Assembly (NCBI RefSeq): GCF_954871325.1
Contig: NC_088775.1
Location: 36,619,561 to 36,683,560 of the forward strand
DNA length: 64,000 nucleotides
From: Gordionus sp. m RMFG-2023
Taxonomy: Eukaryota > Nematomorpha > Gordioida > Chordodea > Parachordodidae
Direction of reading: 5' to 3'
Positions within the stretch are counted from its first letter, which is position 1, and each line of letters begins with the position of its first letter. The notes below the pieces were generated by a model. The model was given only the letters and a program-made list of their open reading frames with translations. It ran no database searches and had not been told where the DNA came from. Below are positions 10,458 through 23,700 of this stretch, one piece after another. A program made the translations under genes and the position numbers.

Positions 10458-13173
10458 TAGACATGTGCGCCGCCGGTCAAATGCGCCGCCGCCGATGATT
10501 TTGACCACGCCGACGCCGCGCGCCAAAAAGTGTCGGCGCTCAACACGCCACCGCTGATCTAAAAATTCGGCGGCGTGGCGGCGTGATACATATTTTTTAT
10601 TATTAATTTATTTTATATATAATTTATGAATTTTAATTAGAAGAAAAATATTAAATATTTTTTGAATTATTAAAAAATGCGATTTTATTTTTTAAAATTA
10701 ATAAATATTATTTGCTATAAATTTGATTTATAACAATCCATATTCGTTTACTTTGGGCAGGTTTGTGACCAACGTGCTAGATAAAATAAGATTAGGACAT
10801 TAAATTTGAAAAGGTAATTCTATATTTTATTCTATTAATTTTTGATGATTCAACAACTCATTATATAAAATTTATTTTTTATCATAATAGGAAATTTTAA
10901 TTAATGATTTTTATTTTGTTGGCATTATAACATATATAAAAATACCAGGACTAAAACAATTATAATGAATGCAGCATTGCAATATCCTGTAACAAAATAT
11001 AGTATATCCTTCCTAGCAAAGCCTTCTTTTGGATGGAAACATTTTGGATCCTTAATATTAAAAACTGACACAAATAATAAGAGAACCAGTGTTGCTACAG
11101 ATAAAATCTTTTGTAATCTATGCTTGCAAATAGTACTTGATAAAGATGGTGAGGAAGAAAATAATTATTCATTTTCAGAGTAAAATTTTTGATTATTTTA
11201 AAAATATTTGAAAATTTTTTAATTACTTTTCCAATCAAATCTTTTTCAAAAAATATTAGCACATCAAATATAATAAAGCATTTACTTGACAAACATGATT
11301 TATCATGTAAAGAAAAAATATTTAAACAAAATTTAAAGTTATTTTTCAAACCCATTGTAAAAGATACAACTGACCCTATAAAAGATAATAATTAGATTCT
11401 GGTAAGGAATTATGTTCTCATGTGTTGCAAGGATTTAATGCCATTCTCTTCTATAAATAATACTGGAATGCAAGATTTTCTAAAGGTTATTTGTAAAATC
11501 TTTATAATTTTTTATAGGGCAATCTTAATTTTAATTATTTTATAACATTCCACATTTAGAATTTTTTATGGCATAATATTTTTATCATTAACTTTTTATT
11601 ATGTAGAAATATGGCAATATTTCAGATACCAAAGAATTACCAGATAGAACTACACTTATCCGGAGTTGATTAGATGATATGTATTTATCAATGAAAGCAT
11701 ACATATGCCAACAAATTAATATAGGTCCTAAATTTTGTGCTATAACTTTTGATATGTGGACCGACAAATATAGACAGCAAAATTATATCACCTTTACATT
11801 TCACGAAATAGATAATAATTATAATATTGTATTTTATACATTGGCGACACATCATGTCGCTCAAAAACATACCGCTGAAACTATTCTTTCCGAGATAGAA
11901 AAAATTAAAAATGAATTTGATTTAGGGTCCAAAAAAATTCAAATGGTTACGGATGCAGGACCCAAAAGAAAAGTAGTGTTCGTCTTGGAGAATATGACCA
12001 TCATTTATGTTTGGGGCATGGATTACATAATCTAGTGACAGTCGATGGAATAAAAAAAAGGTTAATAAAATAGAAAATCTCATTAAAAAAGTGAGAGAAG
12101 TTAGAGTTGCCTTAAGATTCAAAACAGCGGATTTTGAAAAATAAGAAAATATAAAATGTTTTGAATCGATATCATATACATCAGATATTTTAGATTTGGA
12201 TGATAATGATCCTTTTTAGAAGATCGTTTGTGGTTTGATGATGATAGTGAAAATCAAATCATATGATCTGTCCAAAAAGGAGTTACTATAAATTTAGCCT
12301 TATTATTTCGTAGTGAAATTAAAAATCATTTAATTGTAAAAGAATATGATAGTCCTCCCATAGCATCCCTTAAACAAAATATGCTTACTAAATTTGATCA
12401 TAGATTTCCAATAATCGATCTTCAGGTAGTATTTTAAAATACATAAATTATTTTTTATATATTATTTCTCTTTCTTGTATTTTTTTACTTAGGTGTTAGG
12501 AGCACTTTTGGATCCTCGTTATCAATCTATAAACATAGTAAATGAATATTTAAAGGAAAAAAATATTACTCCGGTCGAATTTTTATATCAACACGATACC
12601 TCTCTACGGTCTTACACGGACGAATTAAACGAATCTGAAACGACGGAAGTTGCTTCAAAACTCGATTATCTTAAGTCATTGGCTACGAAACATTCATCTA
12701 TTCAAAACAATAACCTGGAACAACAAGACTATTTAACTAGTTTAGAAAAAGAGTGTTATTCATTATTTTCGCCTTATAATTTGGAGATGATGTCTTAGAT
12801 TTTTGGAAGATAAGAGCATTGGATCTTCCTAAACTTTCAATATTAGCTAGAAAGGTCCTGTGCGTTCCAGCTACGAGCACACCCAGCGAGCGTGCATTTT
12901 CTATTGGGCTCACTCTGAACTCTAAAAGATCATTATTAAGTCCTTTAAATCTTAATAAAATAATATTTATTCATGATAATTATAACTTAATGAAATCATT
13001 AAATTATAGTTATAAACATAATAAAGTATAAATTTTATTTTAAAAGTCTTTCCAATGAATTTATAAATTTAATTTAAAAAATTTAAGTTAGAAAAATATT
13101 TGACGCCGCTGCTAGCTGATCATTTTAAAAAAAGAAACGCCGCCCCCGAAAATGCTATCGGCGCACATGTCTA
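10458..13173 (+). mobile_element. BED-finger hAT transposon copy A, exact 8-bp target duplication
   Basis: The ends TAGACATGTGCGCCG and CGGCGCACATGTCTA are flanked by CCTATAAC at 10450-10457 and 13174-13181. The terminal ~130 bp are a dense CGCC/GGCG region. It is near-identical to copy B (13953-16910), which lies inverted 0.8 kb away. Copy A is internally shorter, and part of its coding region is deleted around 12230-12270 relative to B. Confidence 0.95.
10965..13031 (+). pseudogene. hAT transposase (ZBED-like), spliced, decayed
   Basis: This is a cut-and-paste transposase. The first block (10965-11183) carries a BED-type finger half (FCNLCLQ). A catalytic-region block at 11679-12035 contains FCAITFDMWTDKYR, with the first Asp of the hAT RNase H fold. 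The end (12819-13031) is the dimerisation domain (VPATSTPSERAFSI). Copies A and B share intron-like interruptions: an A/GTAAA donor at 11180, AAAG/GTTATT near 11485 with acceptor TTATGTAG near 11607, and CAG/GTAGTA at 12425 with acceptor TTACTTAG at 12492. Copy A has additional stops and deletions relative to B and is non-functional. Confidence 0.8.
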
Positions 13174-13952
13174 CCTATAACTATACTTTATAAAGGTGCC
13201 TTGTAAATATTTTTATATATAATCTTATTTTTGGAATTTTTTTGTAAAAGTTGAAATTTTGCCAAACAAGCCCCAACAGCGCGGTTAGGCAAACTACTAC
13301 AAGGGGCTTCCTAAACCATTAGTTTTTTTAGGCTATAATGAATTGAAATGCATTTTATTTATACTTAATGATACGAATAGAATAATTTTATTGTTTAAAA
13401 TTTAATACTTTTATTGAAGCTAATTATATATAAAAATTGGAACTTAGATCAAATATGGTAATTCAAATAAATGTTTTTTAAAACAATGTTAACTATTTTA
13501 TATTATATAATAGTAAAAAAATGAATCTAGTAATATTAAATTATATTTTTTTAAATTGTATAATTAATGTTTCCCTCTCCATGGCAGAGTCTTGTTCTGT
13601 TTATATTCAATTTTATCATTTTCATTTAATATTTTTAATCAATCTTAAGTTATTATATACTCTTACCAATATTCTGGTTGCCGAAATCTTCAATCGATTC
13701 TTTTATTCATATGAATATACCCCAAACAGACACATTTCTTTCTGAAAAAGAAGTATAACTAGGAATTGTTATTAAAATATTAGACACTATTAATTTTCAA
13801 GGTAAGCAAAGTCCATTCCAACAACTTGAGCCCGAAATCTGATTGTTTTTTTATGAAATTCCATATATTTTAGCTATTTATATCTCTGATATCAATATCA
13901 TGAAAATATTTTGATTATCATCCACTTGAATGCCTAATTCTTGTATTATATC

Positions 13953-16910
13953 TAGACATGTGCGCCGACAGCATTTTCGGCTGCGGCGTTTCTTTTTTTA
14001 AAATGATCGGCTGGCGGCGGCGAATCGATTTAGACGCCGCCACAAAAATCGGCGGCGGCGTCAAATATTTTTCTAACTTAAATTTTTTAAATTAAATTTA
14101 TAAATTCATTGGAAAGACTTTTAAAATAAAATTTATACTTTATTATGTTTTAACTATAATTTAATGATTTTATTAAGTTATAATTATCATGAATAAATAT
14201 TATTTTATTAAGATTTAAAGGACATAATAATGATCTTTTAGAGTTCAGAGTGAGCCCAGCTATAGAAAATACACGCTCGCTGGGTGTGCTTGTAGCTGGA
14301 ACGCACAGGACCTTTCTAGCTAATATTGAAAGTTTAGGAAGATCCAATGCTCTTATCTTCCAAAAATCTAAGACATCATCTCCAAATTAAGGCGAAAATA
14401 ATGAATAACACTCTTTTTCTAAACTAGTTAAATAGTGTTGTTGTTCCAGGTTATTGTTTTGAATAGATGAATGCTTCGTAGCCAATGACTTAAGATAATC
14501 GAGTTTTAAGCAACTTCCGTCGTTTTACATTCGTTTAATTCGTCCGTGTAAGACCGTAGAGAGGTAGCGTGTTGACATAAAAATTCAACCGGAGTAATAT
14601 TTTTTTCCTTTAAATATTCATTTACTATGTTTATTGATTGAAAACGAGGATCCAAAAGTGCTCCTAACACCTAAGTAAAAAAAATAAAAAAAAGAATAAT
14701 GTATAAAAAATAATTTATGTATTTTAAAATACTACCTGAAGATCGGTTATTGGAAATCTATGATCAAATTTAGTAAGCATATTTTGTTTAAGGGATGCTA
14801 TGGGTGGACTATAATTTTCTTTTACAATTAAATGATTTTTAATTTCACTACGAAATAATAAGGCTAAATTTATAGTAACTCCTTTTTGGACAGATAAAAA
14901 TTCAACAGTTTGTTTGAAGGTTTTAAGAAAATTTAAAAGTTCATACACCAAGTCCCAATCGGAGTTAAATAATTTGAGATCCGGTTTCTCTATTCTATTT
15001 AATAGAATATTTATAGGATTTTTGTTATTGCCAGTCACACTTTCCAGCATTATTAAAATACTATGCCAACATGTAGGCACATTTAATTTTAAGGTTTTAT
15101 GTTTTTTTTCATATGATTTTTGATTTTCACTATCATCATCATACCCCAAACGATCTTCATAAAAAGGATCATTATCATCCAAATCTAAAATATCCGATGT
15201 CTATGATATCGATTCAAAACATTTTCTATATCGTTTACATTTTCAAAATCCGCTTTTTGAATCTTAAGGCAACTATAACTTCTCTAACTTTTTTAATGAG
15301 ATTTTCAATTTTATTAACTTTTTTTATTCCATCGACTGTCACTAGATTATGTAATCCATGCCCCAAACATAAATGATGGTCATATTCTCCTAGACGAACA
15401 CTTTTCTTTACATTGGGTCCTGCATCCGTAACCATTTGAATTTTCTTGGACCCTAAATCAAATTCATTTTCAACTTTTTCTATTTCGGAAAGAATAGTTT
15501 CAGCGGTATGTTTTTGGGTGACATGATGTGTCGCCAATGTATAAAATACAATATTAAAATTATTATCTATTTCGTGAAAAGTAAAGGTGATATAATTTCG
15601 CCGTCTATATTTGTCTGTCCACATATCAAAAGTTATAGCACAAAATTTAGGACCTACATTAATTTGTTGGCATATGTATGCTTTCATTGATAAATAAACA
15701 TCATCTAATCCACTCCGGCTAAGTGTAGTTCTGTCAGGTAATTCTTTGGCATCTGAAATAATGCCATATTTCTACATAATAAAAAGTTAATAATAAAATA
15801 TTATGCCATAAAAAATTCTAAATGTGGGATGTTATAAAATAATTAAATATCTTAACAAATAAAAATTAAGATTGCCCTATAAAAAATTATAATGATTTTA
15901 CAAATAACCTTTAGAAAATCTTGCATTCCAGTATTAATTATAGAAGAGAATGGCATTAAATCCTTGCAACACATGAGAACATAATTCCTTACCAGAATCC
16001 AATTTTTATCTTTTATAGGGTCAGTTGTATCTTTTACAATAGGTTTGAAAAATAACTTTAAATTTTGTAGATATTTCTTCTTTACATGATAAATCATGTT
16101 TGTCAAGTAAATGTTTTATTATATTTGATGTGCTGATATTTTTTGAAAAAGATTTGATTGGATAACTAATTAAAAAATTTACTAATATTTATAAAATAAT
16201 CAAAAAATTTACTCTGAAAATGAAGAATTATTTTCATCCTCACCATCTTTATCAAGTGCTATTTGCAAGCATATATTACAAAAGACTTTATCTGTAACAA
16301 CACTGGTTCTCTTATTATTTGTGTCAGTTTTTAATATTAAGGATCCAAAATGTTTCCATGCAAAAGAAGGTTTTGCTTGCAAGGATATACTATATTTTGT
16401 TACAGGGTATTGCAATGCTGCATCCATTATAATTGTTTTAGTCCTGGTATTTTTATATATGTTATAATGGCAACAAAATAAAAATCATTAAATAAAATTT
16501 CTATTATAATAAAAAATAAATTTTATATAACGAGTTGTAAATTTGAATCAAAATAAAAGAATAAAATATAGATTTACCTTTTCAAATTTAATGTCCTAAT
16601 CTTATTTTATCTAGCACGTTGGTCACAAACCTGCCCAAAGTGAGCGAATAAGGATTGTTACAAATCAAATTTATAGCAAATAATATTTATTAATTTTAAA
16701 AAATAAAATCGCATTTTTTAATAATTCAAAAAATATTTAATATTTTTCTTATATTCATAAATAATATATAAAATAAATAATAAAAAATATGTATCACGCC
16801 GCCGAATTTTTACATCGGCGGCAGCGTGTTGAGCGCCGATATTGGCGCGCGGCGTCCAGGTGGTCAAAATCATCGGCGGCGGCGCATTTGACCGGCGGCG
16901 CACATATCTA
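13953..16910 (-). mobile_element. BED-finger hAT transposon copy B, exact 8-bp target duplication
   Basis: The ends match copy A (TAGACATGTGCGCCG on the left, CGGCGCACATATCTA on the right) and are flanked by ATTATATC at 13945-13952 and 16911-16918. The related uninterrupted sequence near 48005 has a single TATTATATCACATGC, which is the empty site. This proves insertion into the older hAT. It is more complete than copy A. Confidence 0.95.
14150..16427 (-). pseudogene. hAT transposase (ZBED-like), copy B
   Basis: Blocks in order from the right: BED-finger half with FCNICLQIALDKDG (16209-16427); a linker block (15852-16106) with KDKNWILVRNYVL, where copy A has a stop in place of the Trp; the catalytic block (15235-15687) with FCAITFDMWTDKYRRRN and GLGHGLHNLVT; a middle block (14724-15182) with VPTCWHSILIMLESV; and the dimerisation domain (14150-14347) with PATSTPSERVFSIAGL. 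The blocks are separated by the same candidate introns as copy A. The region at 14350-14720 has extra breaks. It is probably inactive, but it is the best template here for the family's coding region. Confidence 0.8.
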
Positions 16911-17155
16911 ATTATATCACATGCTTCATCAAACTCACTACTAGTAAGATGTTCCCCTTATATTGGGGATCCAATAAATACATGTATTTGGATTGTTTTT
17001 TCTTTTTCAACATTATCTTTATTTTTTTTCTCCAGGTGGAAAAATTATAAAATCATGGCATGATTGAATTATGTGTTTTCCAAATTCATGGGCCAAGGTA
17101 CATATATCCCTTTGCAAATACAACAATTAGAGAGCTAAATGTTAATGAATTGTTT

Positions 17156-17207
17156 AAAATTATACATTGTTCAAAATTATACATTGTTCAAAATTATACA
17201 TTGTTCC
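17156..17207. repeat. Three tandem copies of a 17-bp unit
   Basis: AAAATTATACATTGTTC is repeated three times inside the family II hAT; the matching place in copy 2 lacks the triplication. Confidence 0.8.
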
Positions 17208-17873
17208 TCCAAAATATTTCTTCATTTAATATATTTTTGGTAATATCTTTTACACAAATATTCAACTTCTTCGACAGTTACTTTCAGAACTTTCTTGCAG
17301 ATTTATATTTGCTCCTTACATATTATTGACGATGCCAATCTTGTTTGGATAATTATACATAATGTAATATAAATTGGGAATTAGTAATTTTCTAAAACCA
17401 TGCTTTAGCAAAATTATTATATTTATTTATATATTGAGATGTAATCAAATTAATAATGAGAAAAATTCTCTATGAAATTCTAATCTTTTAATATGAAAAT
17501 TTTATATTTTATATAAAATTATAATTTCGATGCCTTGATGAAAATATACTTTTAATAAATTGTAATTTAATTAGATTGATAAACATGCTTTAAATATATA
17601 TTGATTAATTAAATCAATATATTTATTTGCCAATAACATTTTAGAGTATAAATGCTTTAAACATATTAATTAATTAAATCAATATATTTATTCACCAATA
17701 ACATTTTGGAGTATATGACGGTCAATTGACCAACTTTCCAACCCTGCCAATTATATACAGCCATGGAATTTTTTTTCAAAGTTTTGAAATATTTTTTTCA
17801 TATTTATTACCATAATTGACGTATAGGGTTTGGCAAGCCCCACTAGCTCTAAATTAAAAATCATGATTGAAAT

Positions 17874-18294
17874 TAGAGACCTGCAAAGTTAGGCCTTCTA
17901 TTTAAAATAATTGGGTTCGGGCCGGGCCTAATATTTAAAAAAAAAAATTGGGTCGGGTCGGATTTTGGATTTTTTTTTAAATATATGTAAATTTATCAAT
18001 TTTATATTTAATTTTATATGTAAAATAAAAATATTTGATTTTATATATAAAAACTAAAATTAAACGACATATAACATATGTCTTTTATTTTGAGTAATTA
18101 TAAAAATTAATTTCTCTATTTAAATAAATCGGGCCGAGCCGGGTTTGTAAATTTTTTTAAAAAAAATCGGGTTCGGGCCGGGCCGGCAAACTTTTTTTTA
18201 AAAAATTTCGGGTTTGGGCCGGGCCGGTAAAACTTTTTTAAAAAAATTTCGGACCGGGCCGGGCTTGAAAAATTAGGCCCAATGCAGATCACTA
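17874..18294. mobile_element. GGCCCGG-family hAT MITE, exact 8-bp target duplication
   Basis: The ends TAGAGACCTGCAAAG and CAATGCAGATCACTA are flanked by ATTGAAAT (17866-17873 and 18295-18302). The subterminal DNA is a series of GGGCCGGGCC blocks separated by A/T runs. No coding remains. It shares this design with the 1.8-kb hAT at 60021-61863. Confidence 0.9.
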
Positions 18295-18391
18295 ATTGAA
18301 ATAATATCTAGACAAAATAGATACTCATAAAACATTCCCAAATTATTATAGAAGAGGGTTAAAACTTTGCTGTAAATATTAAATTATATAC

Positions 18392-18622
18392 AAATCAGAG
18401 ACCTGCAAAGGTAACATTTGCACGGCCCGGCCCGGTTTTTTAAGATTTTTTTTACCCCAGCCCGGGTTTTGTATTTTCAGGTCTGGCCCGGTTTTTAAAA
18501 AATATATTATACTTATTAATTTTTATGGCTAATAATGGCGATTTAAAATATTTTGTTTTAAAATATATAGCCCCCGGCTTGTATACCCGGGTTTAGTGCC
18601 GGGCCTGCAGATTTCTGATATT
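18392..18622. mobile_element. GGCCCGG-family MITE, second copy
   Basis: It starts CAGAGACCTGCAAAGGTAAC, with GCACGGCCCGGCCCGG close by, and ends near GGGCCTGCAGATTTCTGA. It is 70-100 bp away from the previous copy. A target duplication was not found, so one end may be eroded. Confidence 0.7.
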
Positions 18623-19256
18623 ATATAACTTAATAAAAATTAAAATTCTATTATTTCGAAAGATTTTATGCCTGTAAATGCATACCGATAAAATCTATAT
18701 TAGGATAAAATTTAATCCTTCTAGTCTATTTATTTTTAAAATGAGATTAAAAGGTTTGCCTCTAGCATCGGGGTTTACCTAAACCCAGTTTCCTCTACTC
18801 ACAATTTTATTTGTTTAATATTTTATACTATGTTTTAATTTTGGAATAGTATGGGTCGACCAATGTCTAAATTCAAGAACCGGACGAGCCCTATCAAAAT
18901 TTTTTAGAGCCCTCTCAAAAATTTTCAAAAAAAATATAACTAAACAAAAAAATTACAAAATAATTTTTAAAAGATTTTGGCCTTGAGTTCCCAACTGTTT
19001 AAAAAAATTAGCACGAACCCGAACCCCAAATTTTTCTTATGGGTTCAGATCGGGTTTATAGGAAACGGCGTTGGGTTTAGGTTCACAAAACGAGATTTAA
19101 ATTGAATAAGCCTAATTATAAGATTTAAAATCCATTTTATTTATGTTTTTAAATATAGTTTATCGCCCAGACCGGAATGGTCGTTAATATTTCTAGAATG
19201 GGTTTAGGGGGAAAGAGAAATAAAGTAAATAATAAAATTGACTATCACTATATAAG
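18623..19256. other. AT-rich gap, possible eroded repeat
   Basis: A patch around 18990-19090 (ACCCGAACCCCAAA, GGGTTCAGATCGGG) resembles eroded hAT or MITE ends. No gene is supported. Confidence 0.3.
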
Positions 19257-19408
19257 AAAACGATCATAATCACAGTAGCAACGAGAGCGATAAAAAAGAC
19301 GATAATTCAAACTCCGATAAGAAGAAGGTCACTTATACTCACATTAGAGTCTCAACGTCTAAAACGAAGAATCCCGAATCTAATCAAAATAACCTTGAAA
19401 AAGATTGA
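19257..19408 (+). CDS. Possible terminal exon, His/Ser/Asp-rich tail
   Basis: After an AG (TATATAAG), about 50 codons stay open to TGA at 19406-19408. Codon use is clearly richer than the surroundings, encoding HNHSSNESDKKDDNSNSDK and then a basic segment VTYTHIRVSTSKTK. The frame needs one base from an upstream exon (phase 1), which is exactly what the PPP1R11 exon ending at 9535 would supply. Inhibitor-3 proteins can have His/Asp-rich tails, so this could be the true last exon of that gene after a 9.7-kb intron. That is an inference; an unrelated gene is equally possible. Confidence 0.35.
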
Positions 19409-20718
19409 TTTATTAAATGTTGTAAATACCTGTTTTTATTAACGTTTGTTTGTTTAAAATATTCTTATATTCAATTCGAAACATGTTGACTTATTCCTTT
19501 TATATATAAATAAAATTGTTAAATTTATTAAAAAAATATATAAAATATGTTATTAAATGGAATAAGGTGTTTTGCCATTTCTCGGTTGCGGATAATATAT
19601 TTATAAATTATTTAGTAACTCATACTGAAATTATTTTTTAATATAAACTAAATCTAAGCCTAGCCCATATCTATATTTTGGTGGGATCAAGTTTGATATT
19701 AGTAAAATGGCTATAAGTATCTGCTTGATTTTACTTTGGGAATATCCGAAGAATGTTATTTATTTAAATGAACAAAAAATGAGTAAATTTCCTCAGTATC
19801 TTTCTTTGTCTTAAAAAGTTTATTATTATCTGTTTATTAATTAAATAAAAATGATTGAAACAATGCTCTATATTATCATTGAAACCATAAACCCTATATC
19901 TAGGGCTCGGAAACAAAGCAAAAAATAGGTTTTTTGGTTTTGCATTTAAAATAACCTATATATATATGCTTATCAAAACATCATTGCTTATGTGATCATT
20001 TTTATGCAATTACATTAACGAAATAAAAATAAATTCAAAAAATTCACTATAAAACGTTTCAAAGTTATGGGCCCTGTTTAATATTAAATTACGAATTTTC
20101 ATGTTTCACGACTTTTATTTAAATTTCATTTCACAATTAATAATTTATAATCAATACAAATAATTTCCTCTTTTTCATGGTAAAAACCTTTTACTTTTAA
20201 TTAAAATTAACAAAAAAATACTTTTTATATTAAAATTCTAAAAAACTTTCTTGTTTTAAAAGATATAAAAATAAACTAATTAAAAATATACAAAAATTGA
20301 TTGACAATTCGTTATAATCAATTATTTATAATAAATAATTTCTTCGATAAAAAGGAAAAAGTTCAATAAAATTTCTTAAAGATTAGTAGAGAAAATCTTT
20401 ATTATAAATCTGATAAATGCGATTTTTGATATGGTTTATTTACCCTTTTATTCGTGCGGGAATCATAATTTACAAAGTGTAAAGAATAATAAGTTGGTAA
20501 ATTACATTACATAGATTCTATATAAATATAATAAGGCATAGTACATATACACATAAAAGTATGGATATACTTTAGCGATCGTATGTTTAAAAAAATTAAT
20601 ATAATTTTTCCTTGTTGCTATACGCCCTAATAATAAATTTAACAAATTCTTTAAAAAAAATTTAAATTCGAAAATTTTTTTAAAATATCTTCCCAAGAAA
20701 AATGTTTATTTGGCAAAA
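19409..20718. other. Intergenic AT-rich DNA between convergent gene ends
   Basis: No gene or clear repeat was seen. It would hold the 3' region of the plus-strand exon at 19257 and of the minus-strand EFHD gene ending at 20719. Confidence 0.35.
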
Positions 20719-23700
20719 TTATTCGAAATGAGCTGCCCGGGCTTTCATGGCTTCCTTTTTAGCCTTTGATTCGGCTTCCTCTTTGGTCTTTTTTTCCTTC
20801 TCCGTGTCTATTTGTTTTTTCTTCTGATCTATCAACTGCTTTTGGTAATCCTCTTCTACTTTCGTTTTCTTTTTTTTGGTATTTTTTTTCTTTTGAATAT
20901 CTTACATCATATCATATTTTTTAAAAAAATAGCTTAATCTGCATCGGGCCTAATTTTTAAAGTCCGTCCCGGCCCGAATTTTTTTTAAAAAAAGTTTTGC
21001 CGGCCCGGCCCGAACTCGATTTTTTTGTTAAAAAAATTTACCTACCCAGCCCGGCCCTAATTTATTTAAATATAGAAATTAATCTTTATAATTACTCAAA
21101 ATAAAAGACATATGTTATATGTTGTTTAGTTTCAATAAATAAATTCAAATATTTTTATTTTACATAAAAAATTCAATATAAAATTGATAAATTTAGATAT
21201 ATTTGAAAAAATTTCCAAGGTTCGACCCGGCCCGATTTTTTTTAAATATTAGGCCCGAACCCGATATGCCTAACTTTGCAGATATCTAGCTTAAACATTG
21301 CAGTTCTTTTACAACAATGACCCCTTTCTCAAAAAATCATAATTTAAATCAGAGAGTTGCAGGCTCGGACCAAATCTCCACTTAGCCCAGTTATACGAAC
21401 CGGGCTGTCCCCGTTTCATCTAGGCTTAAGAGTATATTTTATTATAAGGAAACCGTCAATCAACAATATTGCGTATTGTTGATTAGTCGGAATTAAATAA
21501 TAATAATGTGATTATCTTGATATGTGAAAATATATAATTTTTTCGATGATGTAAAGTTTATTTTGAATTATTATAAAATTCATTATTAAATTATCGGATA
21601 AAATTTGTTGTATATAAAAAACATTATTTTTGACTTACTGAAAAATTGATAAATAAAAAGTTTAATAGATTTGAACCGTGTCCTCCTTTATTATAAAGCT
21701 TAATTGAAAATCTAAGTGAGCAAAGTAATAAGACAGGAATAAGATATTGGTACGGGATTGACCAGGATTGTTAGCCCAGGTAATTGTGGTTTACCAAAAC
21801 CGCCCAAGTTTTTTTTTTATATATACATTTAAAATAAAAATCAAACACAACTAAGCTACTGAAAAATTTTGTAAGGTAATTTTAAAAGAAAACTGCCATG
21901 GTTTTTAATTATAATAGGTCTGATATGTTTAGCAAGGTTTCACTCCATAAAGATTTGTATTATAAAGTACTTAAAAAGAAATGTGATATAATTAACAATT
22001 TAATTATAGGTTTTTGTTTTTCATACTATATATAATCTTCCTAATTAGTAAACATTTGGTAAAGAAATGTAGAAAAAAATCTGAAACTGTTTCTTTTAGT
22101 AAAATGGACAATATTAATGTTGAATTAAATATGATGTTCAAGAAACTGAAGGAACAGGGTAAAAGTAGTAATACATGTGTATTTGAAAAATATTTAATGA
22201 ATTGAATAAAGATTCTGTTGCATCGGATAATTATTTGAATAAAATAATGGAATTGGAAAATATTTTAAATGAAATTAAGAATGAACTAAAAGTGGTTAAT
22301 TGAATGTAAATATTGATGATCATTCAGAATGTTCCGTTGCTTTTATTTTTATTGCCCCTGAACCTCATGGTTAGATCGGTTTGTTACTTTAAAAGAATTG
22401 AAAGATGTAATCAAGGTTATATACCAAGATGTATCAGAGGCCCCTACAGAGGGGGGGGGGGGGTCTGAAGCAATTGCTTCTAAAAAAATTTTTTTTAATA
22501 TTGTTTTACTAAGCCCATCCATAACCAAATGATTTCTGGTTTATGATATCGGACTCGACCTCATGATTTCATTAATACATATTATATTAAATAATAATGG
22601 GGGGGGGGGGGGTCTTATTATTACATTTTAATAAATTTTGGTCGATGTTTAGCAAATTAGGTTATCCTAGATTTCTTGTCATAAAATTATTTTTTCAATT
22701 TCAAAATATTAACCAAAAAAATACAAATGCTCAATAATTGCACATGGCATAATATAAGAGATGATAAATGGACACATCACATTAAAAGACATGGTGGGCA
22801 TACACGTTACGCTCATCTTAGACATAACCCTCAAAACAGCAATGGTTTTCCGAAATATTCGCCTAGGCTCATCCATTACAACAATGACAACTAGAACCTT
22901 ATGATCATAAAGATCGTTCTTTTCAATCGGACACCATCAATATTATGAACATCGAAGAAATCTATGATGAGGATGTCATAAACACAGACGTCAGAGTACA
23001 ATCTTCAGAGTCTGGAAGTGGAAAATTTGGGCGTCATTGACATGAGATATAATGCATACAGCATCACAATGAGCATCAACGACATACCCACATTGATGCA
23101 AGTGGACACCGGCACCAGGTACACGATATTACTGAGGCACACAGCTAAGGCTGTAGGCATAGCCACGACACGCAAGACTGATATGAGGCTGACAGTGTAC
23201 GATGGCAGCCCCCTGCTATGATGTGTATCGTCCCATGCCCTCGATAATATATTAGAATCATTCATTGTGGGTAATGTAGACGATGATCTTGAGAAGGCGA
23301 TTTCGACAATGAAAAAAACCTTGAGTCAACACGCTCCAAAACCCCAAAATGATTAGACGTGAAGATTCACTTGAAGCATGATGCTGTGCCTAGAATCATA
23401 TCTCCTAGGACAGTACCATATACCAATATTGACGCAATGACTCGTGAGTTGGGTGTTTGGCTAAAGGATAGTATCATAGATCTTGTATTTCAAGTCAGAT
23501 GGGCAAGTCCACTGACACCTGTTTTTAAGAGAGATGGCACCATGAGATTGTGCGCTGGCTTTAAAGACATCATAAGCCCTGATGAACATTAATGGCGTAT
23601 TGCGTGGCAACAAAACCATAGGGCAAGGTACAACCCGTGGAAATGGTCTTGGCTAAAACAGATTTTGTCAAGGGACTCGTATGAACAATGATTTACACTT

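Larger units (their letters stand above)
13440..17750 (-). mobile_element. Older hAT (family II), copy 1, interrupted by hAT copy B
   Basis: The flanks of copy B align with the uninterrupted relative at 47431-50020. For example, both contain CCATGGCAGAGTCTTGTTC or CCCTGGCAGAGTCTTGTTC on the left, and TATATCACATGCTTCATCAA across the insertion point. The right end is near TTTCCAACCCTG (about 17748). The left terminal repeat is not recognisable. The coding sense is minus, as in copy 2, and is heavily decayed. Confidence 0.75.

Noticed and set aside
16842-17063. Plus-strand frame over the right end of hAT copy B
   Set aside because: It spans the GC-rich inverted end and the flank, so it is an artefact of high GC at the terminus.
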